A DNA stretch of 64,000 bases, taken from NCBI GenBank assembly GCA_965220205.1, contig OZ244812.1:1674001-1738000 (forward strand). Direction: 5' to 3'. Made by a program: the position numbers and the translations under genes. The stretch is from G965220205 sp965220205 (GTDB lineage Bacteria > Chloroflexota > Dehalococcoidia > Lucifugimonadales > Australimonadaceae). Positions 1 to 9,825 of the stretch are shown here, in pieces. The notes under the pieces are model-generated. The model did no database searches. It had not been told where the DNA came from and was given only the letters and a program-made list of their open reading frames with translations. Each line of letters starts with the position of its first letter. Within the stretch, counting starts at the first letter, position 1.

Positions 1-1397
<1,397 letters not shown>

Positions 1398-1418
1398 GTT
1401 GCGAAAGGGGCCATCCCC

Positions 1419-2363
1419 ATGACACAGCAAAGCGCGACGTATGAGGGGGTGATGGCGGACCTGGCCGCGGGCGGACGGCTCCTGCTGGACGGGGGCGTCG
1501 GCACGGAGACGAGCCGCCGCGGCGGGTCGCTCGAGGCTTGGGCCGCGCTCGCGAACGTCGAGCGGCCGGAGATACTCTCGTCCGTACACGCGGACTTCAT
1601 CGCGGCGGGCGCGGACGTGATCACCGCCAACACCTTCGGCTGCTCGGAGCCCCGGCTCGCGGCGCATGGCATCACGGGACGAGAGGAGGAGCTGAACCAC
1701 GCGGCGGTCGCCCTGGCGCTGGACGCGCGGTCGCGGGCGGTCCGCCCCGTGCTCGTCGCGGGGTCGATGACGACGGTGGGCCGTCGCGGGCCGGACGGCG
1801 CAATCACCACACCGCCCGGCGGGGAGTGGGCGCTGGCCTCCCAGGCCGCGGCCCTGGCCGGCGCCGGCGTCGATCTGATCATCGTCGAGATGCTGGCGAA
1901 CGTGGAGCGGGCGAACGTCCAGCTGGCCGCCGCCGCGTCGGCGGGCGTGCCGGTCTGGGCCGGGTTCTCGTGCAAGCGGACCGGCGACGGCGGCGCGCTG
2001 CTGCTGGGCGAGGAGGCCGAGCGTTTCGAGGACTCGTTGCGCAGGATAGACCTATCGGGCGTTGACGCCGCGCTGGTGATGCACACGACGATCGACGTGA
2101 TCGGCCCGTCGCTGGAGGCGCTGAGCGGCGTATGGCCGGGGCCTGCCGGGGCGTATCCTCACAGCGGGAGGTACTTGGGGAACGCCTGGGAGTTCGACCC
2201 GGGCTTCACGCCGGAGATACTGGGCCGGAGCGCGACGGAATGGCTGGCTGGCGGCTGCCGGATCGTCGGCGGCTGCTGCGGCGCCGGCCCGGAGCACATC
2301 CGCGCTCTGCGGAAGGCCGTGGACGCGCCCCACCCTGGCGCAATCCCCCCATCCGTGGAATGA
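1419..2363 (+). CDS. Homocysteine S-methyltransferase family protein
   Basis: A 314-residue TIM-barrel protein of the homocysteine S-methyltransferase/BHMT/MmuM family, which transfers a methyl group to a zinc-bound thiol, normally homocysteine. The N-terminal LLLDGGVGTE, the NTFGCSEPRL segment and the C-terminal zinc motif GGCCGAGPEHI (about residues 288-298) are clear. The usual third zinc ligand, the Cys of the family's G-x-N-C strand, appears replaced: the aligned strand reads ALVMHTTID, with His at that place. Substrate and methyl donor cannot be inferred. The gene lies 21 bp after hppA with only a weak ribosome-binding site (AAAGGGG). It may be cotranscribed with the following small gene. 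Confidence 0.85.
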   Translation: MTQQSATYEGVMADLAAGGRLLLDGGVGTETSRRGGSLEAWAALANVERPEILSSVHADFIAAGADVITANTFGCSEPRLAAHGITGREEELNHAAVALALDARSRAVRPVLVAGSMTTVGRRGPDGAITTPPGGEWALASQAAALAGAGVDLIIVEMLANVERANVQLAAAASAGVPVWAGFSCKRTGDGGALLLGEEAERFEDSLRRIDLSGVDAALVMHTTIDVIGPSLEALSGVWPGPAGAYPHSGRYLGNAWEFDPGFTPEILGRSATEWLAGGCRIVGGCCGAGPEHIRALRKAVDAPHPGAIPPSVE

Positions 2364-2405
2364 TAGGCGCAAGCCATAAGCATCTCGCGTGAGAGGAGGC
2401 CCACG

Positions 2406-2780
2406 ATGGAAGTCATCTCAGCAGGCAACGTGGTGTTCCAGGTCGAGAACCGGAAGTCACGGGACGACGGCGGGCCGTCCATCCAGGTCCGGACCAACGA
2501 GGACGGCGAGGGGGCGCAGATCCTTCGCTTCGACTGCTTCCACGTGAAGCCCCACTACCACTACGCCCCCGAAGGGCTGAACGCCGAATACAACATCGAC
2601 CCGACCCTCGTACGCGACAGCCTCGGGTGGGTGATCTCCCAGATTCGAGGGAACATCGCGAACATGGTCGACCGCGCCGGGTACCCGGCAGTCTCGCAGG
2701 CCCTGGACCCAGCAGCCGTCGAGGCCGGTCTGGCGCAAGTCGAGGCCTACTTCGTCGCGTCGAAGGCCGCCGCCTCGTAG
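2406..2780 (+). CDS. Conserved uncharacterised small protein (DUF7700-like)
   Basis: A soluble 124-residue protein with no signal peptide or membrane segment. It starts at ATG after a strong GAGAGGAGG ribosome-binding site. The central part is rich in aromatic residues and His (FHVKPHYHYAP), which could bind a metal or ligand. The C-terminal half is helical (DSLGWVISQIRGNIANMVDRAGY). The arrangement resembles small conserved proteins annotated as DUF7700 in environmental bacteria, but no function is known to me. It follows the methyltransferase-like gene by 42 bp on the same strand. Confidence 0.75.
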   Translation: MEVISAGNVVFQVENRKSRDDGGPSIQVRTNEDGEGAQILRFDCFHVKPHYHYAPEGLNAEYNIDPTLVRDSLGWVISQIRGNIANMVDRAGYPAVSQALDPAAVEAGLAQVEAYFVASKAAAS

Positions 2781-2864
2781 AAGGCCCGGCGAATCGCGGT
2801 AGACGGAGCGTCCGGCTGAGGAGCCCGGCGCGCTGCTCACGTCGGGCTGGACTAGGCTACGCGC

Positions 2865-3824
2865 ATGTCAATCCGGATCGGCACGTGCTCCTGGGCGCAC
2901 AAGACGCTCACCAGTTCGGGCCTCTTCTACCCGAAGGACGTGAAGACCCCCGAGGCGCGGCTGCGGTTCTACGCGAGCGTCTTCCCGACGGTCGAGGTGG
3001 ACACTGCCTATTACGCCATCCCGTCGGTCGAGAACGCGGCGATGTGGAGCCAGCGGACCCCGGAAGGGTTCAGCTTCCACGTGAAGGCATTCCGGTTGTT
3101 CACGGGGCACTGGGCGGACGTCAAGACGCTGCCGCGTGACCTGCGCGAGGCGGTCGCGCCTCATGCGGACACGCGCGGCCACGTGTACCTCAAGGACGTT
3201 CCCGCCGACGCCAAGGACGCGCTGTGGCAGCGGTTCGACGAGGCGCTGCGGCCGATGCGCGCGGCCGGCAAGCTCGGCTCCGTCCTGTTCCAGTTCCCGC
3301 CGTGGGCCCCGCCAGGCCGCCGCGTCTACGAGCACCTGGACGAGTGCAAGGCGAGGCTGCCCGACTACCAGATCGCCGTCGAGTTCCGCAACAAGGCCTG
3401 GTTCGCCCAGGGACTCGAGGAGACGACGGGGTTCCTTCGAGAGCGCGGGCTCATCTACGTCGCGGTCGACGAGCCGCAGGGCTTCCCATCGAGCGTGCCG
3501 CCGGTAGTCGACGTCACCGGGCCCGGCGCGTACCTGCGGTTCCACGGTCGCAACACCGCCATGTGGGAGGCAAAGGTCGCCGACCCGAGCGAGCGGTTCG
3601 ACTGGTGGTACACGGACGCCGAGCTGAAGGAGTGGACGCCGCGAATCGCGTTCCTCGAGCGCGAGGCCGGTCATGTCACAGTCATGTTCAACACGAACTG
3701 GGAGGACCAAGGGCAGCAGAACGCGCGCAGGCTCGCCTCGGCGTTCGACGGCGCGGGGCTCGGCGACCATGTCGAGGGCCTGCAACACATCCTCTCCCTG
3801 CCCGAGCGCAACGTCGGCGCATAG
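2865..3824 (+). CDS. DUF72 domain protein (YecE-like TIM barrel)
   Basis: A 319-residue protein of the DUF72/YecE family. The family opening is obvious: IRIGTCSWAHKTL, then FYPKD, then the F-x-x-V-E-V-D-x-x-Y-Y strand (FPTVEVDTAYYAIPS). Later motifs are FSFHVKAFRLFTGH, LGSVLFQFPPW, IAVEFRNKAWF and YLRFHGRN, ending with VTVMFNTNWEDQGQQNA. The family adopts a TIM-barrel fold; its biochemical role is unsettled. The start has no good Shine-Dalgarno sequence. A TAGGCT box lies six bases upstream of the ATG, so the message could be leaderless (inference). Confidence 0.9.
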   Translation: MSIRIGTCSWAHKTLTSSGLFYPKDVKTPEARLRFYASVFPTVEVDTAYYAIPSVENAAMWSQRTPEGFSFHVKAFRLFTGHWADVKTLPRDLREAVAPHADTRGHVYLKDVPADAKDALWQRFDEALRPMRAAGKLGSVLFQFPPWAPPGRRVYEHLDECKARLPDYQIAVEFRNKAWFAQGLEETTGFLRERGLIYVAVDEPQGFPSSVPPVVDVTGPGAYLRFHGRNTAMWEAKVADPSERFDWWYTDAELKEWTPRIAFLEREAGHVTVMFNTNWEDQGQQNARRLASAFDGAGLGDHVEGLQHILSLPERNVGA

Positions 3825-3870
3825 CCCAGCCCCCGCGGCGCGACGCAAGGCGGCTGCCGCGCTGCGCACG

Positions 3871-3876
3871 TATAAT
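3871..3876 (+). promoter_or_regulatory. Candidate -10 box for the SDR gene
   Basis: A perfect TATAAT stands in the otherwise G+C-rich 157-bp gap before the SDR gene, about 105 bp upstream of its ATG. No convincing -35 hexamer was found at 16-18 bp spacing, so this is only a candidate. Confidence 0.3.
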
Positions 3877-3981
3877 CGGCCCGGCCCGCCGGCGTGCAGC
3901 GGCCAGCCATGCCGCGCGTCACGCGGCGCAACTCTTCTCGTAGAGTCGTCACGAGAATCAAGCACGACATAGGAGACGGCG

Positions 3982-4782
3982 ATGGACCTCGGACTGCAGG
4001 GCAAGGCAGCACTCGTTACCGGCGGCAGCCGCGGCATCGGCATGGCGATAGCCGGCGCGCTGGCCCGCGAAGGGGCCTCTGTCGCCATCTGCGCGCGGCA
4101 CGAGGAGGCAGCCACGGCGGTCGCGGCCCAGCTGTCGCGCGAGACCGGGAGCGCCGTCGTCGCGTTTCGGGCGGACACCGGCGTCGCTGACGACGTCGTG
4201 CGGCTCGTCGCAGGTGCCGCTTCCTCGCTCGGCGGCCTCGACATCCTCGTCAACAACGCGGCCCGCGTGGGCGGCACGGGCGGTCCGGACAGCCTCGCCA
4301 TGCTCAACGAGCCCATGCTGCAGGAGGACTTCAACGTCAAGATCATGGGCTACCTCCGCTGCGCGCGGGAGGCGGTCCCGCACATGGAGCCCCGCCACTG
4401 GGGACGGGTCGTCAACATCGACGGCATGGCGGCCCGCCATGCGGCCGGCGTGAGCGGCGGCATGCGCAACGCCGCCGTGGCCAACTTCACCAAAGTGCTC
4501 TCCGAGGAACTCGGACCCAAGGGCATCACCGCTAACGTCGTGCATCCCGCAGTCACACTGACCGACGCTCAGGCCGAGCGAGTGCGCCAGCGCGCCGCCG
4601 AACGCGGCGTGACGGCCGGGGAGGTCGAGGCCGAGATGGCGGCAGGCATCGCGATACGCAGGCTCGTTACCGCCGACGAGATCGGGACAGCGGTCGCCTT
4701 CCTCTGCTCCGAGCAGGCGGGCTGCATCACGGGGGAGGCCATCAGCGTATCCGGCGGCAGCGCAAAGGGCGTCTCGTACTAG
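3982..4782 (+). CDS. SDR-family protein with altered catalytic motif
   Basis: A 266-residue short-chain dehydrogenase/reductase fold. The NAD(P)-binding TGGSRGIGMAIAG (residues 13-25) and the structural LVNNAARVG are intact, and the C-terminal GEAISVSGGSAKG is typical. The catalytic Tyr-x-x-x-Lys is not there: the region reads GVSGGMRNAAVANFTK, placing Gly and Asn where Tyr and Lys are expected. The Ser position is also changed (VVNIDGMAARH). It could be a divergent SDR subfamily using other residues or a non-catalytic binding protein. The start follows AGGAGACGGCG. It stands alone between the DUF72 gene and dcd. Confidence 0.85.
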   Translation: MDLGLQGKAALVTGGSRGIGMAIAGALAREGASVAICARHEEAATAVAAQLSRETGSAVVAFRADTGVADDVVRLVAGAASSLGGLDILVNNAARVGGTGGPDSLAMLNEPMLQEDFNVKIMGYLRCAREAVPHMEPRHWGRVVNIDGMAARHAAGVSGGMRNAAVANFTKVLSEELGPKGITANVVHPAVTLTDAQAERVRQRAAERGVTAGEVEAEMAAGIAIRRLVTADEIGTAVAFLCSEQAGCITGEAISVSGGSAKGVSY

Positions 4783-4869
4783 AGCGGGCGAGGGGCCGCG
4801 GCCCTTGCTAGAATGGCCCGCACAGCCTGTCGACCGTCCCGTGCAGCGCCCGGGGCGGAGGAGAAGCCC

Positions 4870-5445
4870 ATGGTCCTGAGCGACCGCACGATACGGGAAG
4901 AGTTGGCCAAGGGCAGGATCGTCATCCAGCCCCTCGGCGACGGCTGCGTTCAGCCCGCCAGCGTCGATTTGCACCTCGACCGCAATGTACTCGTCTTCCG
5001 CAACAACCGCGTCGCCTACATCGATATCCGCGCCACGAACGAGCGGCTCACCGAGATGATCACGATGGGCGACGACGACCCGTTCATGCTGCACCCCGGC
5101 CAGTTCATCCTTGGCAGCACAATCGAGCACGTGGAGGTGCCCGACGACCTCGTCGCGCGGCTGGAGGGCAAGAGCTCGCTGGGGCGCATCGGCCTGCTGA
5201 TCCACTCGACCGCCGGCTACGTCGACCCCGGCTGGAAGGGCCATCTGACGCTGGAGCTGATCAACGTCTCCAGCCTGCCCATCACGCTGTATCACCGAAT
5301 GAAGATCGCCCAAATCTCCTTCCTCTCGCTGACAACGCCGGCGGACCGGCTATACGGCTCGGCCGAGCTCGGCAGCAAGTACCAGGGCCAACTGGACCCG
5401 ACGCCCAGCCGGGCCCACTTGGATTTCGACGGCCCTGCGACATAG
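4870..5445 (+). CDS. dcd: dCTP deaminase
   Basis: A 191-residue trimeric dCTP deaminase that makes dUTP from dCTP for thymidylate synthesis in the cytoplasm. Recognisable motifs are IQPLGDGCVQPASVDLHLD near the N-terminus, the catalytic-region GKSSLGRIGLLIHSTAGYVDPGWKG, LTLELIN and the C-terminal GSKYQGQ. The frame is open further upstream to 4813, but the family length and the GGAGGAG ribosome-binding site select the ATG at 4870. Whether it is mono- or bifunctional (with dUTPase activity) cannot be told from what I can see. Confidence 0.95.
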   Translation: MVLSDRTIREELAKGRIVIQPLGDGCVQPASVDLHLDRNVLVFRNNRVAYIDIRATNERLTEMITMGDDDPFMLHPGQFILGSTIEHVEVPDDLVARLEGKSSLGRIGLLIHSTAGYVDPGWKGHLTLELINVSSLPITLYHRMKIAQISFLSLTTPADRLYGSAELGSKYQGQLDPTPSRAHLDFDGPAT

Positions 5446-5485
5446 TCCCAATGATGGGCGGCGTTACGAGGAGGCCGTCTTGGGC

Positions 5486-5519
5486 GCATTGATTGCAATG
5501 CTTGCATTGACTACAATGG
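5486..5519 (+). promoter_or_regulatory. Promoter with two operator-like inverted repeats for the toxin-antitoxin pair
   Basis: A sigma70-type promoter TTGATT (5489-5494), 17-bp spacer, TACAAT (5512-5517) sits 25 bp before the antitoxin ATG. Overlaid on it are two copies of an inverted repeat, GCATTG-N4-CAATGC (5486-5501) and GCATTG-N4-CAATGG (5504-5519), spaced 18 bp apart. FitA/VapB-type ribbon-helix-helix antitoxins bind such paired sites to repress their own operon. The pattern is seen directly; its role is inferred. Confidence 0.7.
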
Positions 5520-5541
5520 TTGCACTGCACACGGAGGATCG

Positions 5542-5793
5542 ATGATGGCCACCATCACAGTGCGGAATCTCGATGATGGGTTGAAGCGCCAACTGCGCAT
5601 CCGAGCGGCGGAGAAGGGCCGCTCGATGGAGCAGGAGGCCCGCGACATCCTGCGAGCGGCGCTGGACGAGGAGTCCGCAACGCCGGCCAAGGGTCTCGGG
5701 ACGGCGTTCCACGAGCTATTCAAGCCTTTTGGCGGCGTGGAGTTGGACATCCCCCCAAGGGGACCGATGCGCGAGCCCCCGCGGTTCGACTGA
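5542..5793 (+). CDS. FitA/VapB-type ribbon-helix-helix antitoxin
   Basis: An 83-residue protein with an N-terminal ribbon-helix-helix DNA-binding domain: ATITVRNLDDGLKRQLRIRA followed by AEKGRSMEQEARDILRAAL. This is typical of FitA-like antitoxins that neutralise PIN-domain RNases and repress their own promoter. The C-terminal tail, with a run of Pro and acidic residues, is probably the toxin-binding part. GGAGG lies 4 bp before the first of two adjacent ATGs (the second is at 5545). The toxin gene follows by 10 bp. Confidence 0.9.
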   Translation: MMATITVRNLDDGLKRQLRIRAAEKGRSMEQEARDILRAALDEESATPAKGLGTAFHELFKPFGGVELDIPPRGPMREPPRFD

Positions 5794-5803
5794 GCATCGG
5801 TGA

Positions 5804-6250
5804 ATGATTCTTCTCGACACCAACGTCGTCTCGGAGCTCATGCGCGACAGCCCGGAGCCGGCAGTCGTCGCATGGCTCGACGATCAGCCTTTGGGCTCCC
5901 TGTTCGTCACCGCCGTCACCGAGGCGGAGATTCGGGTCGGCGTCGCGTTCTTGCCCAGCGGAGAGCGTCGGCGCAATCTGGCCGACGCAGTGGAACGCGC
6001 CTTCGGCGTGCTGTTCGCCGAGCGTATCCTGCCCTTCGACAGCGATGCCGCTCGGGCTTACGCCGGGATAGCAGCCGCCCGCCGCGCCGCAGGCCGTCCG
6101 ATCAGCCAAGCCGACTGCCAAATCGCCGCGATTGCCCGCTCTAGGAGTGCGTTAGTCGCAACCAGAGATATAGGCGGCTTCGCAGGCTGCGGGATCGAGG
6201 TGAAGAATCCTTGGGTCCTGGTTGAGTCGCCGAGTGAATCCAATGGGTGA
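5804..6250 (+). CDS. FitB/VapC-type PIN-domain ribonuclease toxin
   Basis: A 148-residue PIN-domain protein, predicted Mg-dependent RNase and toxin partner of the upstream antitoxin. It begins MILLDTNVVSELMRDSP with the first catalytic Asp. The second acidic centre is in VTEAEIRVG, the third in ISQADCQIAAIA, and the last in VATRDIGGF. All PIN acidic positions appear intact, so the toxin is probably active. It ends 45 bp before ribD and does not appear related to it in function. Confidence 0.9.
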   Translation: MILLDTNVVSELMRDSPEPAVVAWLDDQPLGSLFVTAVTEAEIRVGVAFLPSGERRRNLADAVERAFGVLFAERILPFDSDAARAYAGIAAARRAAGRPISQADCQIAAIARSRSALVATRDIGGFAGCGIEVKNPWVLVESPSESNG

Positions 6251-6295
6251 GCGACGAAGTCCACGTCTGCGCCGGGACGACGATGGGGGCGAGGC

Positions 6296-7384
6296 ATGAC
6301 CGAAGTGGCGCACATGCGCCGAGCTATCGAGCTGGCGCGCTCCGCGGTGGGCCGCACGGACCCGAACCCCCCGGTCGGCGCGGTGCTCGTGAAGGACGGG
6401 CGCGTCGTCGGCGAGGGCGCCACGCAGCCGCCCGGGCAGGCGCACGCCGAGATCGTGGCGCTCCGGCAGGCGGGCGCCGCCGCCAAGGGCGCCGACCTCT
6501 ATGTCACACTCGAACCGTGCCCCCATTGGGGGCGCACGCCGCCCTGCGCCCAGGCCCTCGTCGAGGCGGGCGTAAGCAGCGTGCACATAGCCGCGCTCGA
6601 CCCCAACCCGGAGACCGCTCGCGGGGGCGTCGCGGCGCTGGAGGCTGCGGGCGTCCACGTCGCTATCCACGATGGCTCACCTGAGGCGGGACAACTCATT
6701 GAGGCGTTTGCCAAGCATGTGACGACCGGGCTGCCGTTCGTCACCGCCAAGTTCGCCATCAGCCTCGACGGCAAGATCGCTACGCATACCGGCGACTCCC
6801 GCTGGATCTCAGGCGAGGCGTCGCGCCGCGCCGCGCATCGGCTCCGCGCCGAGGCCAGCGCCGTCATGGTCGGGATCGGCACAGCCCTCGCCGACGACCC
6901 GCTGCTCACCGTGCGGGATGTCGCTGTCGAGCGGCCCCAGCCCATGCGCGTGGTCGTCGACAGCCGTGGCCGTCTGCCCGAGACTGCCGCCATGCTCGCG
7001 CAGGACGGTACTACGGTGCTGGCCGTGGCGAACGTCGACGACGCGAAGCGGGCCGCCCTCGAATCGAAGGGCGCCGAAGTCATAGCAACGCCGGGCGCGG
7101 ACGGCCGTGTCGACCTGTCGGAGCTCCTCCGTCGTCTCGGCGCCCGCGACGTCACGGCGTTGCTGGTCGAGGGCGGCAGCGGTCTGCTCGGCGCATTCTT
7201 CGACGCGGGCTTGGTCGACAAGGTCGTGGCCTTCGTGGCGCCGGTCATCATCGGCGGCGCGGAAGCGCCTGGGGCGGTCAGCGGTCTCGGGGCCCGAACG
7301 ATCGCCGATACGTTGCGGCTGACGGGGGTCCGCTACGAAGAGATGGAAGGCGACATGATGGTCGTCGGCTACCAGGACCGATGA
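6296..7384 (+). CDS. ribD: Bifunctional riboflavin biosynthesis deaminase/reductase RibD
   Basis: A 362-residue two-domain enzyme carrying out the second and third steps of riboflavin synthesis: deamination of the GTP-derived pyrimidine, then NADPH-dependent reduction of its ribosyl group. The N-terminal cytidine-deaminase-like domain (about 1-145) has the zinc motifs HAE and PCPHWGRTPPC. The C-terminal reductase domain (about 145-360) has FAISLDGKIATHTGDSRWIS and LVEGGSGLLGAFFDAGLVD. It is the first gene of a four-gene rib operon. No FMN riboswitch is visible in the 45 bp before it. Confidence 0.97.
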   Translation: MTEVAHMRRAIELARSAVGRTDPNPPVGAVLVKDGRVVGEGATQPPGQAHAEIVALRQAGAAAKGADLYVTLEPCPHWGRTPPCAQALVEAGVSSVHIAALDPNPETARGGVAALEAAGVHVAIHDGSPEAGQLIEAFAKHVTTGLPFVTAKFAISLDGKIATHTGDSRWISGEASRRAAHRLRAEASAVMVGIGTALADDPLLTVRDVAVERPQPMRVVVDSRGRLPETAAMLAQDGTTVLAVANVDDAKRAALESKGAEVIATPGADGRVDLSELLRRLGARDVTALLVEGGSGLLGAFFDAGLVDKVVAFVAPVIIGGAEAPGAVSGLGARTIADTLRLTGVRYEEMEGDMMVVGYQDR

Positions 7385-7393
7385 GGAGCGAGG

Positions 7394-7972
7394 ATGTTCA
7401 CGGGCATCGTTGAAGAGGTTGGCCGCGTCCGCGAGGCCTCGCGTCACAGGCTCGTCGTCGCAGCGACGACTGTCCTGGAAGGCGCCGCACTGGGCGACAG
7501 CATCGCCGTGAACGGCGCTTGCCTCACCCTGACCGCGCACGTGGGCGACAGCTTCGCGGTTGACCTTTCGCAGGAGACCTTGGAACGCACGAACCTCGGC
7601 GGGCTGACCACGGGCGATCCCGTGAACTTGGAGCGCGCCCTCACGCCGCAGTCGCGCATGGGAGGGCACATCGTACAGGGACATGTGGACGGCGTCGGCA
7701 CGCTGGCGAGCTTGGCCGGCGAGCGCGAAACGATGACGCTCACCGTCGCCGCCCCCGCCGAGTTGGACCGCTACATAGTCGAGAAGGGCTTCATCGCTGT
7801 GGACGGCGTCAGCCTCACCATCACGGGGGTTCGCGATTCTCTGTTTACGGTCGCCGTGATACCGTATACCTTTGAGCACACCACACTGGGCTCGAAGCAA
7901 GCGGGCGGCGCCGTCAACCTCGAGGTCGATATCGTCGCCAAGTACGTGGAGCGGCTGCTGCCCAACCGGTGA
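7394..7972 (+). CDS. ribE: Riboflavin synthase alpha subunit
   Basis: A 192-residue protein that dismutates two molecules of 6,7-dimethyl-8-ribityllumazine to riboflavin. The family N-terminus MFTGIVEEVG and the internal duplication of the lumazine-binding barrel are clear: SIAVNGACLTLT in the first half and FIAVDGVSLTIT in the second, with GGHIVQGHVDGVG between. It starts 9 bp after ribD behind GAGGAGCGAGG, within the rib operon. Confidence 0.97.
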   Translation: MFTGIVEEVGRVREASRHRLVVAATTVLEGAALGDSIAVNGACLTLTAHVGDSFAVDLSQETLERTNLGGLTTGDPVNLERALTPQSRMGGHIVQGHVDGVGTLASLAGERETMTLTVAAPAELDRYIVEKGFIAVDGVSLTITGVRDSLFTVAVIPYTFEHTTLGSKQAGGAVNLEVDIVAKYVERLLPNR

Positions 7973-8019
7973 GGGACGAAACGGCTGTGCCCGACCGGCG
8001 AAGGGCAAGAGAGTGAGCC

Positions 8020-9234
8020 ATGGCGCTAGTTGACGTCGAGCAGGCGATCGAGGACATCCGTAGCGGCAAATTCATTATCGTGGTCGACGACGAGGACCGC
8101 GAGAACGAAGGCGACTTCGTCATGGCCGCCGAGTTCGTGACCCCCGCCTCTATCAACACGATGGCGACGCACGGCCGCGGCCTGATCTGCGTGCCGCTCA
8201 GCGCGGACCGGCTCCACGAACTCGATCTCGACATGATGGTTGCGCACAACACGGCGCGCCACTCCACCGCTTTCACCGTCTCAGTCGACATCGCCAACGG
8301 GGGCACGGGCATCTCCGCGTTCGACCGCGCCGCGACCGTGGCCGCGCTGGTCGACCTTCGAACACGTCCGGCGGACCTCGCCCGCCCCGGCCACATGTTC
8401 CCGCTGCGCGCGGAGGCGGGCGGCGTGCTCGTTCGAGCGGGCCAGACCGAAGCGTCGGTCGACCTCGCTCGCTTGGCTGGCCTCAAGCCGGCCGCGGTCC
8501 TCTGCGAGATCATGAACGCCGACGGCACGATGGCCCGCATGCCCCAACTCGAGGTCGTTGCCGCCGAGCACGATTTGCACATCGTCAGCGTCGCGCAGAT
8601 CATCGCGTACCGCCTCGAGCACGAACGCCTCATCGAGCGCGTCGCCGAGGCCCGCCTGCCCACCGGGTACGGCGAAGCCAAGGCCGTTGCTTTCCGCTCA
8701 GCCGTCGACGCGGCCGAGCACGTGGCCCTCGTATTCGGCGACGTGAACACGAGCGATCCCTTGCTCGTTCGCGTCCACAGCGAGTGCCTCACTGGCGATG
8801 TGCTCGGGAGCCTCCGCTGCGATTGCGGCGTCCAGCGAGACATGGCCATCAGGGCCATCGCCGAAGCGGGCCGCGGCGTGTTCCTCTACATGCGCCAGGA
8901 AGGCCGGGGCATCGGTCTGCACAACAAGATCAAGGCGTACGCCCTCCAGGACGTCGGCGCGGACACCGTCGAGGCCAACGTCCAACTGGGCTTCCCGCCG
9001 GACCTGCGCCACTACGGCATCGGCGCTCAGATTCTGGCCGACCTGGGCGTCCGCAACATGCGTCTACTCACCAACAACCCGAAGAAGGTCGTCGGGCTCG
9101 AGAGCTACGGCCTTCACCTCGTCGAGCGGGTGCCCATCGTCGTGCAGGGCACCCCCGAGAACACCAGCTACCTGCAGACGAAGCGCGACAAGCTCGGACA
9201 CCTGCTCGGGCAACCTGGAGAAGGGTTGCCGTAG
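8020..9234 (+). CDS. ribBA: Bifunctional DHBP synthase / GTP cyclohydrolase II
   Basis: A 404-residue fusion providing both riboflavin precursors. The N-terminal domain (about 1-205) makes 3,4-dihydroxy-2-butanone 4-phosphate from ribulose 5-phosphate; DDEDRENEGDFVMAA and ATHGRGLICVPLS are its signatures. The C-terminal domain (about 206-400) is GTP cyclohydrolase II with VRVHSECLTGDVLGSLRCDC, whose three Cys bind zinc, and RQEGRGIGLHNKIKAY. The ATG follows AGAGAGTGAG. Third gene of the rib operon. Confidence 0.97.
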   Translation: MALVDVEQAIEDIRSGKFIIVVDDEDRENEGDFVMAAEFVTPASINTMATHGRGLICVPLSADRLHELDLDMMVAHNTARHSTAFTVSVDIANGGTGISAFDRAATVAALVDLRTRPADLARPGHMFPLRAEAGGVLVRAGQTEASVDLARLAGLKPAAVLCEIMNADGTMARMPQLEVVAAEHDLHIVSVAQIIAYRLEHERLIERVAEARLPTGYGEAKAVAFRSAVDAAEHVALVFGDVNTSDPLLVRVHSECLTGDVLGSLRCDCGVQRDMAIRAIAEAGRGVFLYMRQEGRGIGLHNKIKAYALQDVGADTVEANVQLGFPPDLRHYGIGAQILADLGVRNMRLLTNNPKKVVGLESYGLHLVERVPIVVQGTPENTSYLQTKRDKLGHLLGQPGEGLP

Positions 9235-9321
9235 CATTCGCCGCTCGCAGCCGCCGATCCGTGAGCCGCCAGGGATGGCCAGGCTGTTACTCCGGATTAC
9301 GCGGCAGGCTACAATGGCTGC

Positions 9322-9825
9322 ATGGCACGCGAGATCAACGGGAGTCTGGACGGCCAGGGGCTGCGCGTCGGCGTCCTCGTCTCGCAATTCAACGAGACGG
9401 TCACCTCGCGCCTCCTCGACGGCGCTCGCGACGCCCTCGCCCGCCACGGCGTCCGCGAGGACAGGATCACGATCGCGCGCGTGCCCGGGTCGCTCGAGCT
9501 CCCGCAGCTCGCCAAGCGCATGGCGGAGTCGGGCGCCTACGACGCGCTCGTGGCGCTCGGTTGTGTGATCCGAGGCGAGACCGCGCACTTCGAGTACGTC
9601 TCGGCTGAGGCCGCGCACGGCATCGCTCAGGTCGCCAGGGAGACGGGTCTCCCCATCGCTTTCGGCGTCCTGACCACGAACACGGCCGACCAGGCGATGG
9701 CGCGCTCCGGGGGAGCGCTCGGCAACCGCGGGGCCGATGCAGTCCAGTCGGTCATCAAGATGGTCAACGTCTACCGTCAGCTCGATCAGCTCGACGGGGG
9801 CGCCGACCCGGGGAAACGCTCATGA
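9322..9825 (+). CDS. ribH: 6,7-dimethyl-8-ribityllumazine synthase
   Basis: A 167-residue lumazine synthase that condenses the butanone phosphate with the pyrimidine made by RibD. Signatures are VGVLVSQFNETVT, VPGSLELP, ALGCVIRGETAHFEYVS with the catalytic His region, and PIAFGVLTTNTADQAM. An 87-bp gap separates it from ribBA. A TACAAT box at 9310-9315 stands six bases before the ATG and no Shine-Dalgarno is present, so an internal leaderless promoter is possible (inference). Its stop overlaps the next start (ATGA). Confidence 0.97.
   Translation: MAREINGSLDGQGLRVGVLVSQFNETVTSRLLDGARDALARHGVREDRITIARVPGSLELPQLAKRMAESGAYDALVALGCVIRGETAHFEYVSAEAAHGIAQVARETGLPIAFGVLTTNTADQAMARSGGALGNRGADAVQSVIKMVNVYRQLDQLDGGADPGKRS

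Noticed and set aside
6251..6295. FMN riboswitch before the riboflavin operon
   Set aside because: Only 45 bp separate fitB from ribD and no conserved riboswitch core is seen.
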